From the NCBI GenBank assembly GCA_015143295.1, contig CM026574.1:9302938-9366937 (forward strand): a stretch of DNA of 64,000 nucleotides, written 5' to 3'. The notes below the pieces were generated by a model. It saw only the letters and a list, made by a program, of their open reading frames with translations, was not told the origin of the DNA and did no database searches. This DNA is from Tetracentron sinense (lineage: Eukaryota; Streptophyta; Magnoliopsida; Trochodendrales; Trochodendraceae). This document shows, piece after piece, positions 53,951 through 64,000 of this stretch. Each line of letters starts with the position of its first letter. Positions within the stretch are counted from its first letter, which is position 1. Position numbers and translations under genes: made by a program.

Positions 53951-54475
53951 ACTCCTCACCCAAATGCCCCTCTATCAGTATCTTGTTTCTTTCTGAACCT
54001 CTCTTAAATGGTTAGAGCATTAACTTCCCATTTCCGTTTCTTCCTTCCTATTTGCATTTGAACTCTGTACCCTCAGATTCTATGTTATTTAGTTATTGAT
54101 TGGTAGTACGGAATACATATTTTAATAATTTTTGCCGATTTGTCTACTTTAAACCAATATTTTAAGAATTAACTACAAACTTATCAGTCTAGCGGAAGCC
54201 TATACATTTCACTGAAATCCTAAGTCATCATCATTCAGGGAAATCACAAGGAAGTTTAAATATCGGCCAAACTACTTAAAGGTCTTTGAAAGAAAGGCCA
54301 GCTGAAACAAATTCAAATTTTGTGCAGAGTTTCAAAATTAAGCAAGAGTAGCCAGGAATAGCAAATAAGATCTTCAGATATGGGTGTAGTTACCAATAAA
54401 AGCCACTATTTTATCAACTAACTGGAACAACATTGGGAAAGATGACATTGCAAACTGACATAATCGGGAACTTAC

Positions 54476-54663
54476 TTGAAAAGGGACTCGCGCAACGATT
54501 TGTCCATATGAAATACATATGACAGATCCAGATCTTTCAATGTGGTATTTTCATCAATTTTACATTTTTCTGTAGATCTTCCTTGAGATGAACCTTTCAA
54601 ATCATAACGACGGTGAATTCGTAGTTCCGTGCAAAACATATTCCCCATGACTACAAAGCGTAC
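54476..54663 (-). CDS. PIP5K: PIP5K exon c
   Basis: 188 bases between acceptor GCTTCGCAG and donor TTTTCAA|GTAAGT. It encodes VRFVVMGNMFCTELRIHRRY, then DLKGSSQGRST (the DLKGS motif of PIP kinases) and KIDENTTLKDLDLSYVFHMD. Clean phase with exons b and d. Confidence 0.93.
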
Positions 54664-54751
54664 CTGCGAAGCAAAAGCACAGAATGAACCAACACCAATA
54701 AGAAGTAAAAGTGCAGGGAAAAAAACAGGACCACAATGAGAGACTAGATAC

Positions 54752-54862
54752 CTTTCTTCCGACTTTCAATGTTATTCGATGAAGCCCAAAAAATTTTGTT
54801 ATGAGGGTATTATCATGGGTTCCCACGTGGTTGTAATAGTCAGGAAGCATCTTCAGTAGAAT
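54752..54862 (-). CDS. PIP5K: PIP5K exon b
   Basis: 111 bases (37 codons, phase 0) between acceptor TTAATGTAG and donor AGAAAG|GTATCT. It encodes ILLKMLPDYYNHVGTHDNTL and ITKFFGLHRITLKVGRK, the conserved N-lobe segment of PIP kinases. The intron to exon c is only 88 bases. Confidence 0.93.
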
Positions 54863-56364
54863 CTACATTAACAAAACTTGTAGGGTCAACACCCTTTGAA
54901 ATAAGGCTACCAAAAACCACTCCTCATTTATTATCTTTACCAAAAAAACGTGAAAAATAAGGAATTGCTAAATTAATAAGGAGAAACATCAAATTTTAAT
55001 TTTAAATATCGTACTTAATCACAAGGGAAGAATAGCAGTATTTTATTAATTCCATAAATCATTGGCAGTAAAGTCTTAAGATAAACTTTACAGGGACTGT
55101 GCACGTTTATAAAATTCATAACTTTGCAGAAGACAGTCATCATTTCTATAAGCATTTAGAAGTAACAACTATCATGTAAGGGGAGAAAATAATTAGTAAA
55201 GGATAGTGAAAACTAGTCCTAGTAAGAAATTAATTCCAGAAAATCCAGCTTGATGTACCAAATGCAACAGATACAACTCGGAGTCTAACCCAATTACTAG
55301 AAAGGTGGGGGCTCAGTACAGAGATCAAAACTACAAATGACAGATTGATTTTCAAAATCCCAAAATAAAATTCCAAGTGTACCCTAGAGAGGCAGTGAAC
55401 CAGAAAATCCACTTTCATGTGCATGTCATGGATCCAAGGCACCTCAAAAGAAAGAAAAAGGTTAACTTTCCATCAATTATAAGGGAAAGACGTCAGGATG
55501 AAGAAGAATCGTGATAGGTCCATCTGACAACTAAAAGGGGATTGCATCAAACAATCACAATCCTGAGTTTCATATCATGTTCCTTTTTTTCCCTTTTTGT
55601 ATAGGTAATTTTTTATTTTTGAATTCACATTTGAGAGTCCCAATAAATTCCATCTGATTATAAGAAATTAAGAATAATGAAATAGTATACCTATAAATTA
55701 ATTCTTGCCAAAAATTCAAAAAACGAGCATCAAATACGTTTACCAATGTGGAATAGACAAGTCTAGTATTCATGCATAACATGCACAAAACTATCTGACA
55801 ATCTTTCTACATTTTGCTTTCAGTGGAAGCTCAGGTTTATATCTATCGAGGAATAACATTTTCTCTAATAAATTACTGGGATGTATACATTATTCCCTAA
55901 AAAAATCACTTAATTAAATAAAAGAGAATTTAGATTGCATCTGAGAAGAATGAGAACAGTTCATTTCCCAGTAGAAAATGGTACAATGTCAATGGAGAAT
56001 ACTATCATTTTCTTTCTTCTCAAGTTTTGCATCTCTAATTTATTTAGAATTTAATTTGTAGCTCATTATCATATACAATATGGGTGAATTTCATGTCCTC
56101 AATAGCTGACATCTGAGCTACATCAAGCAAGCAAAGACAAATTGAATCATGAAAAAGAAAATGCTTATGAGACTGCATTTTAAAATAGGTGAAATTCTTG
56201 GCAACATTTCTTTAAAAAATAGCTAATTAACTGATAATGGAATCTTAATAGGAAATAAAATTTCATGTGAATAGATAAGCCAATTAATCAACAAAGTTGA
56301 TATATTGACTGTACAAAATACTGGCCAAACGTATTCCAGTATGAAATTCTCCATATATTCAAAC
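54863..56364 (-). other. PIP5K intron between exons a and b
   Basis: 1502 bases, AT-rich, with donor TTGAAG|GTTTGA at 56365/56364. No genes or recognisable repeats. Confidence 0.7.
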
Positions 56365-56530
56365 CTTCAACTCAGATCTTCGTAAAGTCTTAATCACAAA
56401 TCTTTCATCATGGGAAAGATAGAATATACTGCCACTTTTCCCTGGAGAAGAAAGCTCCCTCAGACCATCATCACCGCAGATGGACATCATATAATCTGCA
56501 GCATCTATCTTGAACATCTCCCTCAAGTTC
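56365..56530 (-). CDS. PIP5K: PIP5K exon a (first visible)
   Basis: 166 bases after acceptor TTACTTTTTCAG. It encodes [20 protein letters not shown], then [20 protein letters not shown] (Gly-rich ATP-binding loop) and [13 protein letters not shown], where the Lys of VIKT is the ATP-binding lysine. The exon begins with the last base of an Arg codon, so at least one upstream exon is required. The usual MORN-repeat N-terminus is not found up to 64000. The six visible exons total 1069 bases (about 355 residues) without a stop or frameshift. Confidence 0.93.
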
Positions 56531-58494
56531 CTGAAAAAGTAAGGTTCCATGCCATAGATATTTGAACTTTTTAGAACTGTATATATTATTCAAACATTAA
56601 GAACAAAAGTCATGGGAATAAATATCTAGCATGCAGAGTCACAGACAGCAAAGAAAACAAGATGTGGGTTTGAGAATATAAACAAAGTAAGAATGAGTTA
56701 GGTCCTTGAAACTCATGGCAATATAATGTTTTGTGAGGACTAGAGTGACTAAACCATCCCAATGGTAAGATATACAAATATTAGGGGCATAAATACATTT
56801 AATCTCATGTATTTTACAAATTTATACTATCTTAATCATGGAAGGATAGTGAAAGGAGAAGGAAGAGAAGATATTTTGGTGATGACAAAAAGAATATAAG
56901 AAAAATACTTTCAGGAGAAATATAAGTTCATTGTCAAAAAGATGCACTTCAAAAAATGTTGGGGTTGGGAGAGACTTTCAGATTCTTTTGAGGCCATGAC
57001 AGTAGAGGTGTCAAAATCAATAATACCAATTCCTCACAAGCACCATTGCCTATTTTACCTAAAGAGGAGGAGGTAACACTTGTGATGATTTTCATGGAGG
57101 TCGGCATGGTGTGTGAGGCAGGTGATTTTCATGGTTCTAGTTGTGATCAAGGTGGTTGCAACCCTTCATCATGGTTTTAAAAAACTGACAAATTTTCTAT
57201 TGTTTCCTATGAACTACATTCGTATCCATGGGTACTAACACAAAACCTACCAGTGACATAACCATTACAATATTTCCCAACTCATTTCTTTATGGTTAAC
57301 ATCTTTTGTGAAACTCTTCATTTTTTTCTTCATTTATTCACCTTTGATCCCATTTTTTAATGGATAAAACCGACCCCTTCTTTGTGCTAATTTTTGTAAC
57401 ATAAATATTTTTAAAATGTTGGTAATCATGCATAATGTACTATTAATACATTTAAAATGTAAGGGTAGCCCATTACCTATATTGTCAATTAATAGTGACT
57501 ACAGACTTTAATTGGTTAGTTATTGTTATGAAACTCTTTTCTTTATTAAAATGGCAAAATATTTGTATTATAATTTTAACATATATGCTAATTCCTATCA
57601 AATATGCATGTTTCTGCATTTTAATACTAATTCCAAATATATATATATATATAAACTATTTCTAAATTGAAAAACAATATTCCAAGCCACATCTCAAATC
57701 TATGTGGATGTGTCTTGTGAATCATGTGATGTGCCGATTTATATAATTTTGAAATGTTTTTTTTTTTTTTCTGACTGACTATAGGTAATTTATTATTTGT
57801 ACTTTTGAGGCTACATGCACAACTTTTGCTACTTGTTATATATCTCACTTTTCCTCTTCCAAATTATTGTTTCTTGCTAAGAGAGTTTTGAGTGTGTATT
57901 GATACTTATTTATAATTTTATAAAATAGCAATACATGTGTTTATGTTTTCCATAATGTTTCATGGTTTCCAAATTTTCACAATATTTCCATTGACTTCAA
58001 TAAATTTCCACGAAATGTTTCCACTTCCTCGATGACTGAAGTTTAAAACCCTGCTTCACTTTAGCAGCTATTCTCCATGTCATGATGTAGCTCATGGCGG
58101 ACCATGGTCCCACTCAAAGTTTTAAACATCGTTTTCTTGGGACATATTGCAACTTGAAATAGGGATATATCTCAAGATAATATCAAAATGGAGGATTTTT
58201 CCCCGTTCAAGAGAAAATTAGGGGAAATTTAAAAAGCACAAGACATTTTTATGAAACTTCATGGAATGTTGAAATAAACATTCAGGAATCAAAAATGACA
58301 AAAGAACCAATATATGTAAGAGAAGCATTTTTACAAGGGAAAACATATGTGTTGGAGACGGTATATCATAATCAGAAAATGTTTAATACATCCAACGTAC
58401 ACAAATGTTTAACACAGCCAATAAACACAAAAAAAAAAAAAGGCACAAATGAAAGCCAACAAGTATATAAGACTACTTCACAACAAGAGCTACA
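56531..58494. other. Probable upstream PIP5K intron, no gene seen
   Basis: AT-rich with an (AT)n run at about 57640-57652. No MORN-like or kinase-like reading frame on the minus strand, so this is taken as intron leading to exons beyond the window. Confidence 0.35.
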
Positions 58495-58960
58495 TCAAAT
58501 CCACATGGAAATATGTGAAGGCTCAAAGTCTTTGCCTCTGTCCTGACCAGGAGTGTAATAAGACAAGTTCTCCACATAAATACAATATTGTGCCCAGTTG
58601 ATCAGATTATAGTATTGTGCCTTATGCTCACAAACATAACCCAAAGTACTCGTCTTTAATCTATACCAACACTCCCAACGGTGGATGCTTGCGTAATGAT
58701 TCATTGTCCCAATCATATCACGTGAGACTCTGCACATCCATATGGCTCATACCTAGAAGCATATCAATGAAGAGGATACCCATAACCTAGGCCATGGCCT
58801 TGACCATATGCATAAGAGTATCTCGGTAGCTAACTCTGGAACTGGGAGTCCGATGCTTGGGAATGAACATCATGAACAGAGGAATCATTCTCGTGAAACG
58901 ATGCAGAACTAGACCCTCTCTACCCATATCCCACATCTACCAATCTGTATCATTCTGCAA
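58495..58960 (-). pseudogene. Decayed hAT transposase tail-like sequence
   Basis: Minus-strand frames encode an aromatic, Tyr/Gly-rich sequence (YAYGQGHGLGYGY, ASRYEPYGC) and an upstream Ser/His-rich stretch, resembling the low-complexity tail after the hAT dimerisation domain. It would continue the minus-strand relic at 62340-63640. Several stops. The assignment is tentative. Confidence 0.35.
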
Positions 58961-59255
58961 CGTTTCGCTCTTTCTCGTGGCCCTCCCCTTGCTTCTTGCG
59001 ACAAGAGAATTGCAGACTGAACTGACACACTCATAAATGTGGAGGTGGAGCACAATGATCCAAGTCTTGAACAGCATGGTTAAAGGATGTACCACATTGA
59101 GTTACGTACAGGCTCAACAACTCAAATACAAAGTACATAATCATAATGTTTCCATGAAAATACATAAATTGTGTACCAAAATGAGTACATCAGTACCACA
59201 TTGAGTTATGTGTAGTCTCAAAATATTTGTCGCTACTAGAGGAATGGCCTCAAAG

Positions 59256-61480
59256 GTTTATGTAGAGCCCCGAATTATTATTCTTAATACCTATGATGTT
59301 TATTAAATTCCATGGAAAACTGTGCTTAATTTTAATGTGTTTAAGCTTGCAAATTTAATGCTAAAAAGTGGTGGTTTTAAAACCCGAATAAAACACTTAA
59401 TTTAAATCATTTTTAAGGTTTAATTGCATGAAAAAGGAGATAATCAAAAAGTAACAAAAGAGTTAAAAAAAAAAAAAATCGGCGCCTCGGCCGAACGATC
59501 GCCCACCGGCGGCGATCAATCGCCCCTGGCGGCGACTGATCGCCCAAAATGCCGTTTTGAGGCCTCTTTTGCACGTTTTTCCGACTTGTGGAGTTCCTAG
59601 GGCTCCCAACACTATAAATACCCCTTATACTCCTGGGTTGAGGGTTAATAAAAATTTTTAGACCTAAAAGAGAGTGAGAGAAGGAGATTTTGAGAGATCC
59701 AAGAGGAGGGATCAAAGGTTTTGCAAGGAAGAAGGGTGAAAAAGCTTAGACCCATCCCATTCGCAAGCGCGTGATCGTAGGGAAACGATCGGCAGAGGTA
59801 AATATAACTTCCTTCCTATCAATATAGGGATTTTTGATATGAATACTATGAAAAAGATAGAATTAAGCAAGAACAAACAAGATTAAGCATGATTGCGATG
59901 TTTCAATCCCTTATAAAAATATATATGATGTTAGAGGATCTTATGAATTATGATTTCCCTTATGAAAATTATATATGATGTTAGAGAATGCTTTGAATCA
60001 TGACTTCCTTATGGAAAAATACATATAAAGATCTGAGAGTGTTTTAAATCATGCTTTTCTTGTGGTAAATATATCTGATGTTTAGTGAGTATTTTAAATG
60101 ATGATTTTCGTATGGAAAATATATATGATGCTTAGGAAGTGTTTTAAATCATAATTTTCTTGTGAAAGATATTGATGGTGTTCAAGATATTCTTAGAATT
60201 TTATAATTCATATCAATAAGGGAAAGGGAATGAATTCGTGGTTATATATGACGGAGAATGGAGAAATAGATAACAATTGGATTTGATGGAATGATTATTA
60301 GTTTACTCTAAAATTATGATGTATTATGAAATGAAGATTCGGTGAGATTTATCTGAATAAAATTTATGTATTAAAAATTGAGACATTATAAATAAAATTG
60401 TCCCTTATTTTATTGTTGGAAAACTTGATAGATCTATGTTCTATATTGATCAAATTATGGGAAATTCTGCATGTTTAAATTTATGCATGATTTACAATCA
60501 TCATTATTGCACTCACATTAATTCACAAAATTAAATACGAACAAACATGAGAATAAAACAAGATGACAAGTATTATGCAAGTACACAGGGACACAAGCAT
60601 GATGTATGATTGAGTTTTGCACTGACCGAGTACCCACAAGCCTATGATCAAGGCAAGACTAGCCGAATGCACCGGCGAATCTGTAGACAAGCCGTATACA
60701 CCGGATAATATGTAGACAAGCCGTATGCACCGGATAATGTGTAAACCGTGTGGTACCTCGGAAAGTAGGGTATATATTAGCCTCTACCCAATATATGGGG
60801 TAGAGTTATATTAAGTTATTGTATTTGCATGTTGTTGGATACATTCACGAACAAGAAAACAAGTAAGATAAACAAGAGAAATAAGCACAAGAGATCATGT
60901 GTAAGAATCGAAATTGAATTATGCTTCCGCACTCTGAATTGTTATATGTTTACATATTATGTTGAATTTTAAATCATGTTTATATTAAATATTGTTATAT
61001 TGTTAGATATGATTTTATATATACGCTGGGTAACTTGTTACTCAGCCGATGACTGTTGTTGTTGGCAGGTTCTAGATTTGGCATCTGTGCTCCAGGACCT
61101 TGGGAAGAGGAGGAAGAGGAAGAGCCAGCAGGTAATTACCCTGATGGGGAGTGAAATTTGGATTGCTGGCCATATACTGGACATTAGATTACTAGCATTG
61201 GATTTTGAAGTTTAGACATTGTAATAGACTTAATTATAGATTTATAGTTAGTTTGAATTTATGATTGGGAATCATAGAGGATGCTTTTAATTGATTATGA
61301 TGTTTTAGTATTTATTCCAGACATTAGACTTAAATAAGTATTTATTTAAAAAGAAAATTTTTAGCTTCATGTTTTAGAATTGCCTTAAATGTTTTATGAC
61401 AGGAAATTATGGAAGTGATGATTAAGTCACGTGCCAAAGTCTCACATTAAGTTGGTGGGATTTTGGGGCGCAACAGTTTA
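59256..61480 (+). mobile_element. Solo LTR (2215 bp) with 5-bp target duplication
   Basis: The LTR spans 59261-61475, starting TGTAGAGCCCCGAA and ending TTTTGGGGCGCAACA. Perfect GTTTA repeats flank it at 59256-59260 and 61476-61480. A TATAAATA box lies at 59613-59620. Internal repeats include about 58-bp units in 59920-60180 and a CAAGCCGTATGCACCGG unit near 60680-60740. No internal retrotransposon domains remain, as expected after LTR-LTR recombination. Chromovirus-like ends are a guess. Confidence 0.85.
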
Positions 61481-61539
61481 CATGTATGCCTGCCAAACAT
61501 GGTTGTTGTATTGAACCCCACTCACATAGTTTTGATACC

Positions 61540-61869
61540 CATAGTAATAAATTTTTCCGATTTAAAAAAAATCCCGAATAATAGCCGACTTTTGCATCGA
61601 ACGATTAATTCATGACTTTTGGAAAAATAGTGATTTTTGAAAAAATCATGAATTTTGCGAATTAATATTTACAACTTTTTGAAAAAGCCATGAATAAATA
61701 TCTAATATATGATACATATTTGTCTATTATTTTCATTATTAGCAATCCTATTTTTTTCATATCTTGGCCGACATTTTCTTGATTTATTTCCGAATTTTAC
61801 AAACTTTAGCGAATTCTTTCAAACTTTTCCCTCGACAAATAATTCTCGATCCCCGACTTGGTAACTATG
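61540..61869. mobile_element. hAT-type MITE A
   Basis: 330 bases, starting CATAGTAATAAATTTTTCCG and ending CCCCGACTTGGTAACTATG (complement CATAGTTACCAAGTCGGGG). 8-bp target duplication with one mismatch: TTGATACC (61532-61539) and CTGATACC (61870-61877). Confidence 0.8.
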
Positions 61870-61919
61870 CTGATACCAACTCTAGTAGTCCTTGCAATAC
61901 TTCCCATACTACTCAAGAG

Positions 61920-62332
61920 CACTGGAAAAAAAAACCCCGACGAGTTGACTCAAAACTCAATCAAGTCAACTTGATTGAGTTTCGGGTCGACTCGCCTAAA
62001 AAACTCGATCTCTCTTTTACCCGAGTAACTCGAGTGACATGTTCGAATCAGGCCAAGTGACTCGATTGAGTCACTTGAGGACATAAATGCCTTTCAAAAA
62101 TCATCCGACCATTACAATTATTTTAGGATTGTTTTTAATTGTAAAAACAAAGTTTGCAATAGAATTGTAGAACTTAGAAATTATTTTGCGGTAGAATTTT
62201 TTTTATCTATATTGGATAATATATATATATATATATATTCTAAGTCGGTCGAGTTGATTTTTTTTAGCTTTCCGAGTTACTCGACCCAACTAACTTTTGA
62301 GTCAAGTCAAGTTTTCGAGTTTTTGAACTATG
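61920..62332. mobile_element. hAT-type MITE C (CGAGT-rich)
   Basis: 413 bases rich in GAGTTGACTC, ACTCGAGT and GAGTCAAG words in both orientations. It begins CACTGGAAAAAAAAACCCC and ends AGTTTTTGAACTATG. 8-bp target duplication with one mismatch: CTCAAGAG (61912-61919) and CTCAGGAG (62333-62340). Contains an (AT)n run at 62219-62240. Confidence 0.7.
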
Positions 62333-62339
62333 CTCAGGA

Positions 62340-63640
62340 GTATAAAAATATACCATCACAACTGGTTGTATAACTGGATAAGCGATTAGAACTGCTAGGT
62401 GCCCATAGCTACAATAAGAATCCAATGACTGTGGCAGTGTATCCTACCCCGAGGTCCCCAACCCCATCATTGGGCAAAGTGGAGAGTTCTTCATTGATCA
62501 TCTGAATGGCATGGAGGATGGCATCCATACCCTAAAGCATCTTATCTATGTAGGCGCTCGATGCTGCCTACATTTTCGCTAGTGTTGTGCCTTTGATCGG
62601 CGTCACCATAGTTACAAAGTTTTCTGATTTTTTAAGAAAATCCCGAATATTACCCGACTTTTACATTGAACGATTAATTCAAAGTGTTCATGACTTTTGA
62701 AAAAAAAATAGTGACTTTTTGAAAAAGTTGCGAATTTTGCGAATTAAAAACACAAATTATTCATGACTAATGGTAAAAGTCCTGAATAAATATCTAATAT
62801 ATTATATTTATTTTTTTTTGTAATTTTCATAATTTAGAAATCTTATTTTATTTTTTCATATCTTGCCCAACATTTTCTTAATTTATTTCTAAATTTTCCA
62901 AATTTTGTTATTTTTTTCATGCTTTTCCTTAGACAAATAATTCCCAAACCCCGACTTGGTAACTATGGGTGACACTGGTATGTGCGCAATGGAGCACCAT
63001 GGTCTTGATAATGTGTAGCATGATCAAAATACTGCTCTGTGAAATCAATGTCTCCTCGCCTATCCTCAGTTACAGACTGAGGCGGTTGTGAATAATGGCC
63101 TATGCTAACACCACTGATCCCAGCATCACCACCATCATCATTATCGTCATCACTACCATTACCATCATCATCAACACCGTCGCTGCCGCAGTCATCTGAG
63201 CAAACACCAGGGCTTGAAGGTCTAATCAAGTTCCCAAACTCCTCTTCATCATCTAAACCTCCACTCAACTAGCTCCACCAAATGGCTGAGATCCAGCCCC
63301 TCGCCTAGGCTCATCAATTTGGTTCATCTAACGCTACCTCCCCTTGCTGATCTAACCAATTAGATAATGGGTCATCTTCCTCAAATACACTGTTGAGGCC
63401 TATCGGATTCAATATTCCCTCATCCTTCTTCCTATATTACTTTAAGTGTCTAAGGCTTCACCTCATGTCATAGTAGGCATAGCCAAGTTTCTCAAGCTTG
63501 CTATTATTAATGTGGTTTCGTGGTTTTGAGTGATAGTGTACTCTAGTTTCTCTCGCATCCACTTGAAGAATTCGTCTGAGTGAATCCTCAAAGCAACTCT
63601 TCTCAAGTTAGGAGCATCCATCCCATACATAAATTGTAAT
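62340..63640 (-). pseudogene. hAT transposase C-terminal relic with acidic tail
   Basis: The minus strand from about 63630 encodes MDAPNLRRVALRIHS and, after frame changes, LEKLGYAYYDMR, matching the C-terminal dimerisation domain region of plant hAT transposases. An Asp/Gly-rich tail follows (DDDGNGSDDDNDDGGDAG, 63268-62968). Stops and shifts are frequent. MITE B interrupts the tail at 62607-62967. It is distinct from the hAT at 42745. Confidence 0.6.
62607..62967. mobile_element. hAT-type MITE B
   Basis: 361 bases, starting CATAGTTACAAAGTTTTCTG and ending CCCCGACTTGGTAACTATG, clearly the same family as MITE A. Flanks GGCGTCAC (62599-62606) and GGTGACAC (62968-62975) match 6 of 8 bases, an aged target duplication. 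Confidence 0.75.
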
Positions 63641-64000
63641 AAACCAATTTTTAAAATTGGGGCTTTTGGGGCCTGGTGTACTCACCCCTGTGGAACCCAC
63701 AGAAAGGGAGTCCTTAGTAGAGGTTTGGGGTGGTTTTCCTTTCTCTAAAAATTTAAGAGATGTTTGGTTGTAAATTAATTAAGTTTAAATGGGAATTTTA
63801 ATTATTGCAATTAGGGGGAATTGGTGTATTTTAACTAAAGGAAGTGAGGCTAAACTTGAGTTAATTAATGTAAGGCCTTAGGGAATGACTATCTTTTAAA
63901 TTGGGGGTAAATTAGTCGAAAGTTAAAAACATAGGTGTGGTTGTTTGAATTTCTAAAAAAAAGTAGGGGCAGATTGAAGGAGGAGTTGAGAGATTTGAGG
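63641..64000. other. AT-rich sequence at the window edge, no gene seen
   Basis: No reading frame or repeat end recognised. If the PIP5K gene continues upstream, its first exons lie beyond this point. Confidence 0.4.

Larger units (their letters stand above)
47242..54475 (-). other. 7.2-kb PIP5K intron with nested repeats
   Basis: Donor TTTTCAA|GTAAGT at 54476/54475 and acceptor TTTTGGCAG at 47242. It holds Copia LTR pieces, a decayed Tat-type LTR and gag, a foldback cluster and an antisense Copia leader. Confidence 0.85.

Noticed and set aside
60976-61215. 79-codon plus-strand frame
   Set aside because: It lies wholly inside the solo LTR with no domain.
62963-63268. 101-codon acidic frame as a stand-alone gene
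   Set aside because: It is the low-complexity tail of a hAT relic and partly overlaps the edge of MITE B.

Overview
The window is nuclear DNA of a flowering plant. It is AT-rich and has a multi-exon phosphatidylinositol phosphate kinase gene with GT/AG introns, a plant-only DUF4220/DUF594 membrane-protein gene, and dense layers of plant transposable elements (Ty3/Gypsy Tat-lineage, Ty1/Copia, CACTA, hAT, Mutator-type and foldback MITEs, tRNA-derived SINEs, a solo LTR and a Helitron-like end). No species-level call is possible from the sequence alone.  Layout: 1-2120 is the end of a decayed CACTA element with a transposase remnant on the minus strand. 2340-5660 is repeat-rich intergenic DNA with a SINE and a Mutator-type MITE, both with target duplications. 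5822-7819 (minus) is an intact single-exon DUF4220/DUF594 gene. 8034-8759 holds two more SINEs. 9091-24883 is a non-autonomous CACTA element (about 1.66 kb net) split by a complete, young 14.1 kb Ty3/Gypsy element (10025-24156).  That Gypsy element is the centrepiece. It has near-identical LTRs (5 substitutions and one indel), a PBS, a PPT and a perfect 5-bp target duplication. Gag-protease and RT-RH-aRH-INT lie in one frame, separated by a single TGA in a TMV-like readthrough context. Convergent to them on the minus strand is a separate gene with its own TATA box, a 5'UTR intron and two coding introns. It encodes a plant-mobile-domain (PMD) protein with basic and coiled-coil tails.  From 32457 to 56530 (minus) runs the catalytic half of a PIP5K gene. 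Six exons join in perfect phase although one intron is 13.5 kb and stuffed with two Copia relics and a hAT transposase relic, and another is 7.2 kb and holds a decayed relative of the Tat-type element plus foldback repeats. The 5' exons are not visible and probably lie beyond position 64000.  The last 6 kb is a hAT relic (minus) broken by a perfect 2.2 kb solo LTR and three small hAT-type MITEs with 8-bp target duplications. Only the DUF4220 gene, the PIP5K exons and the Gypsy genes look coding-competent; the rest is repeats or unrecognised intergenic or intronic sequence.
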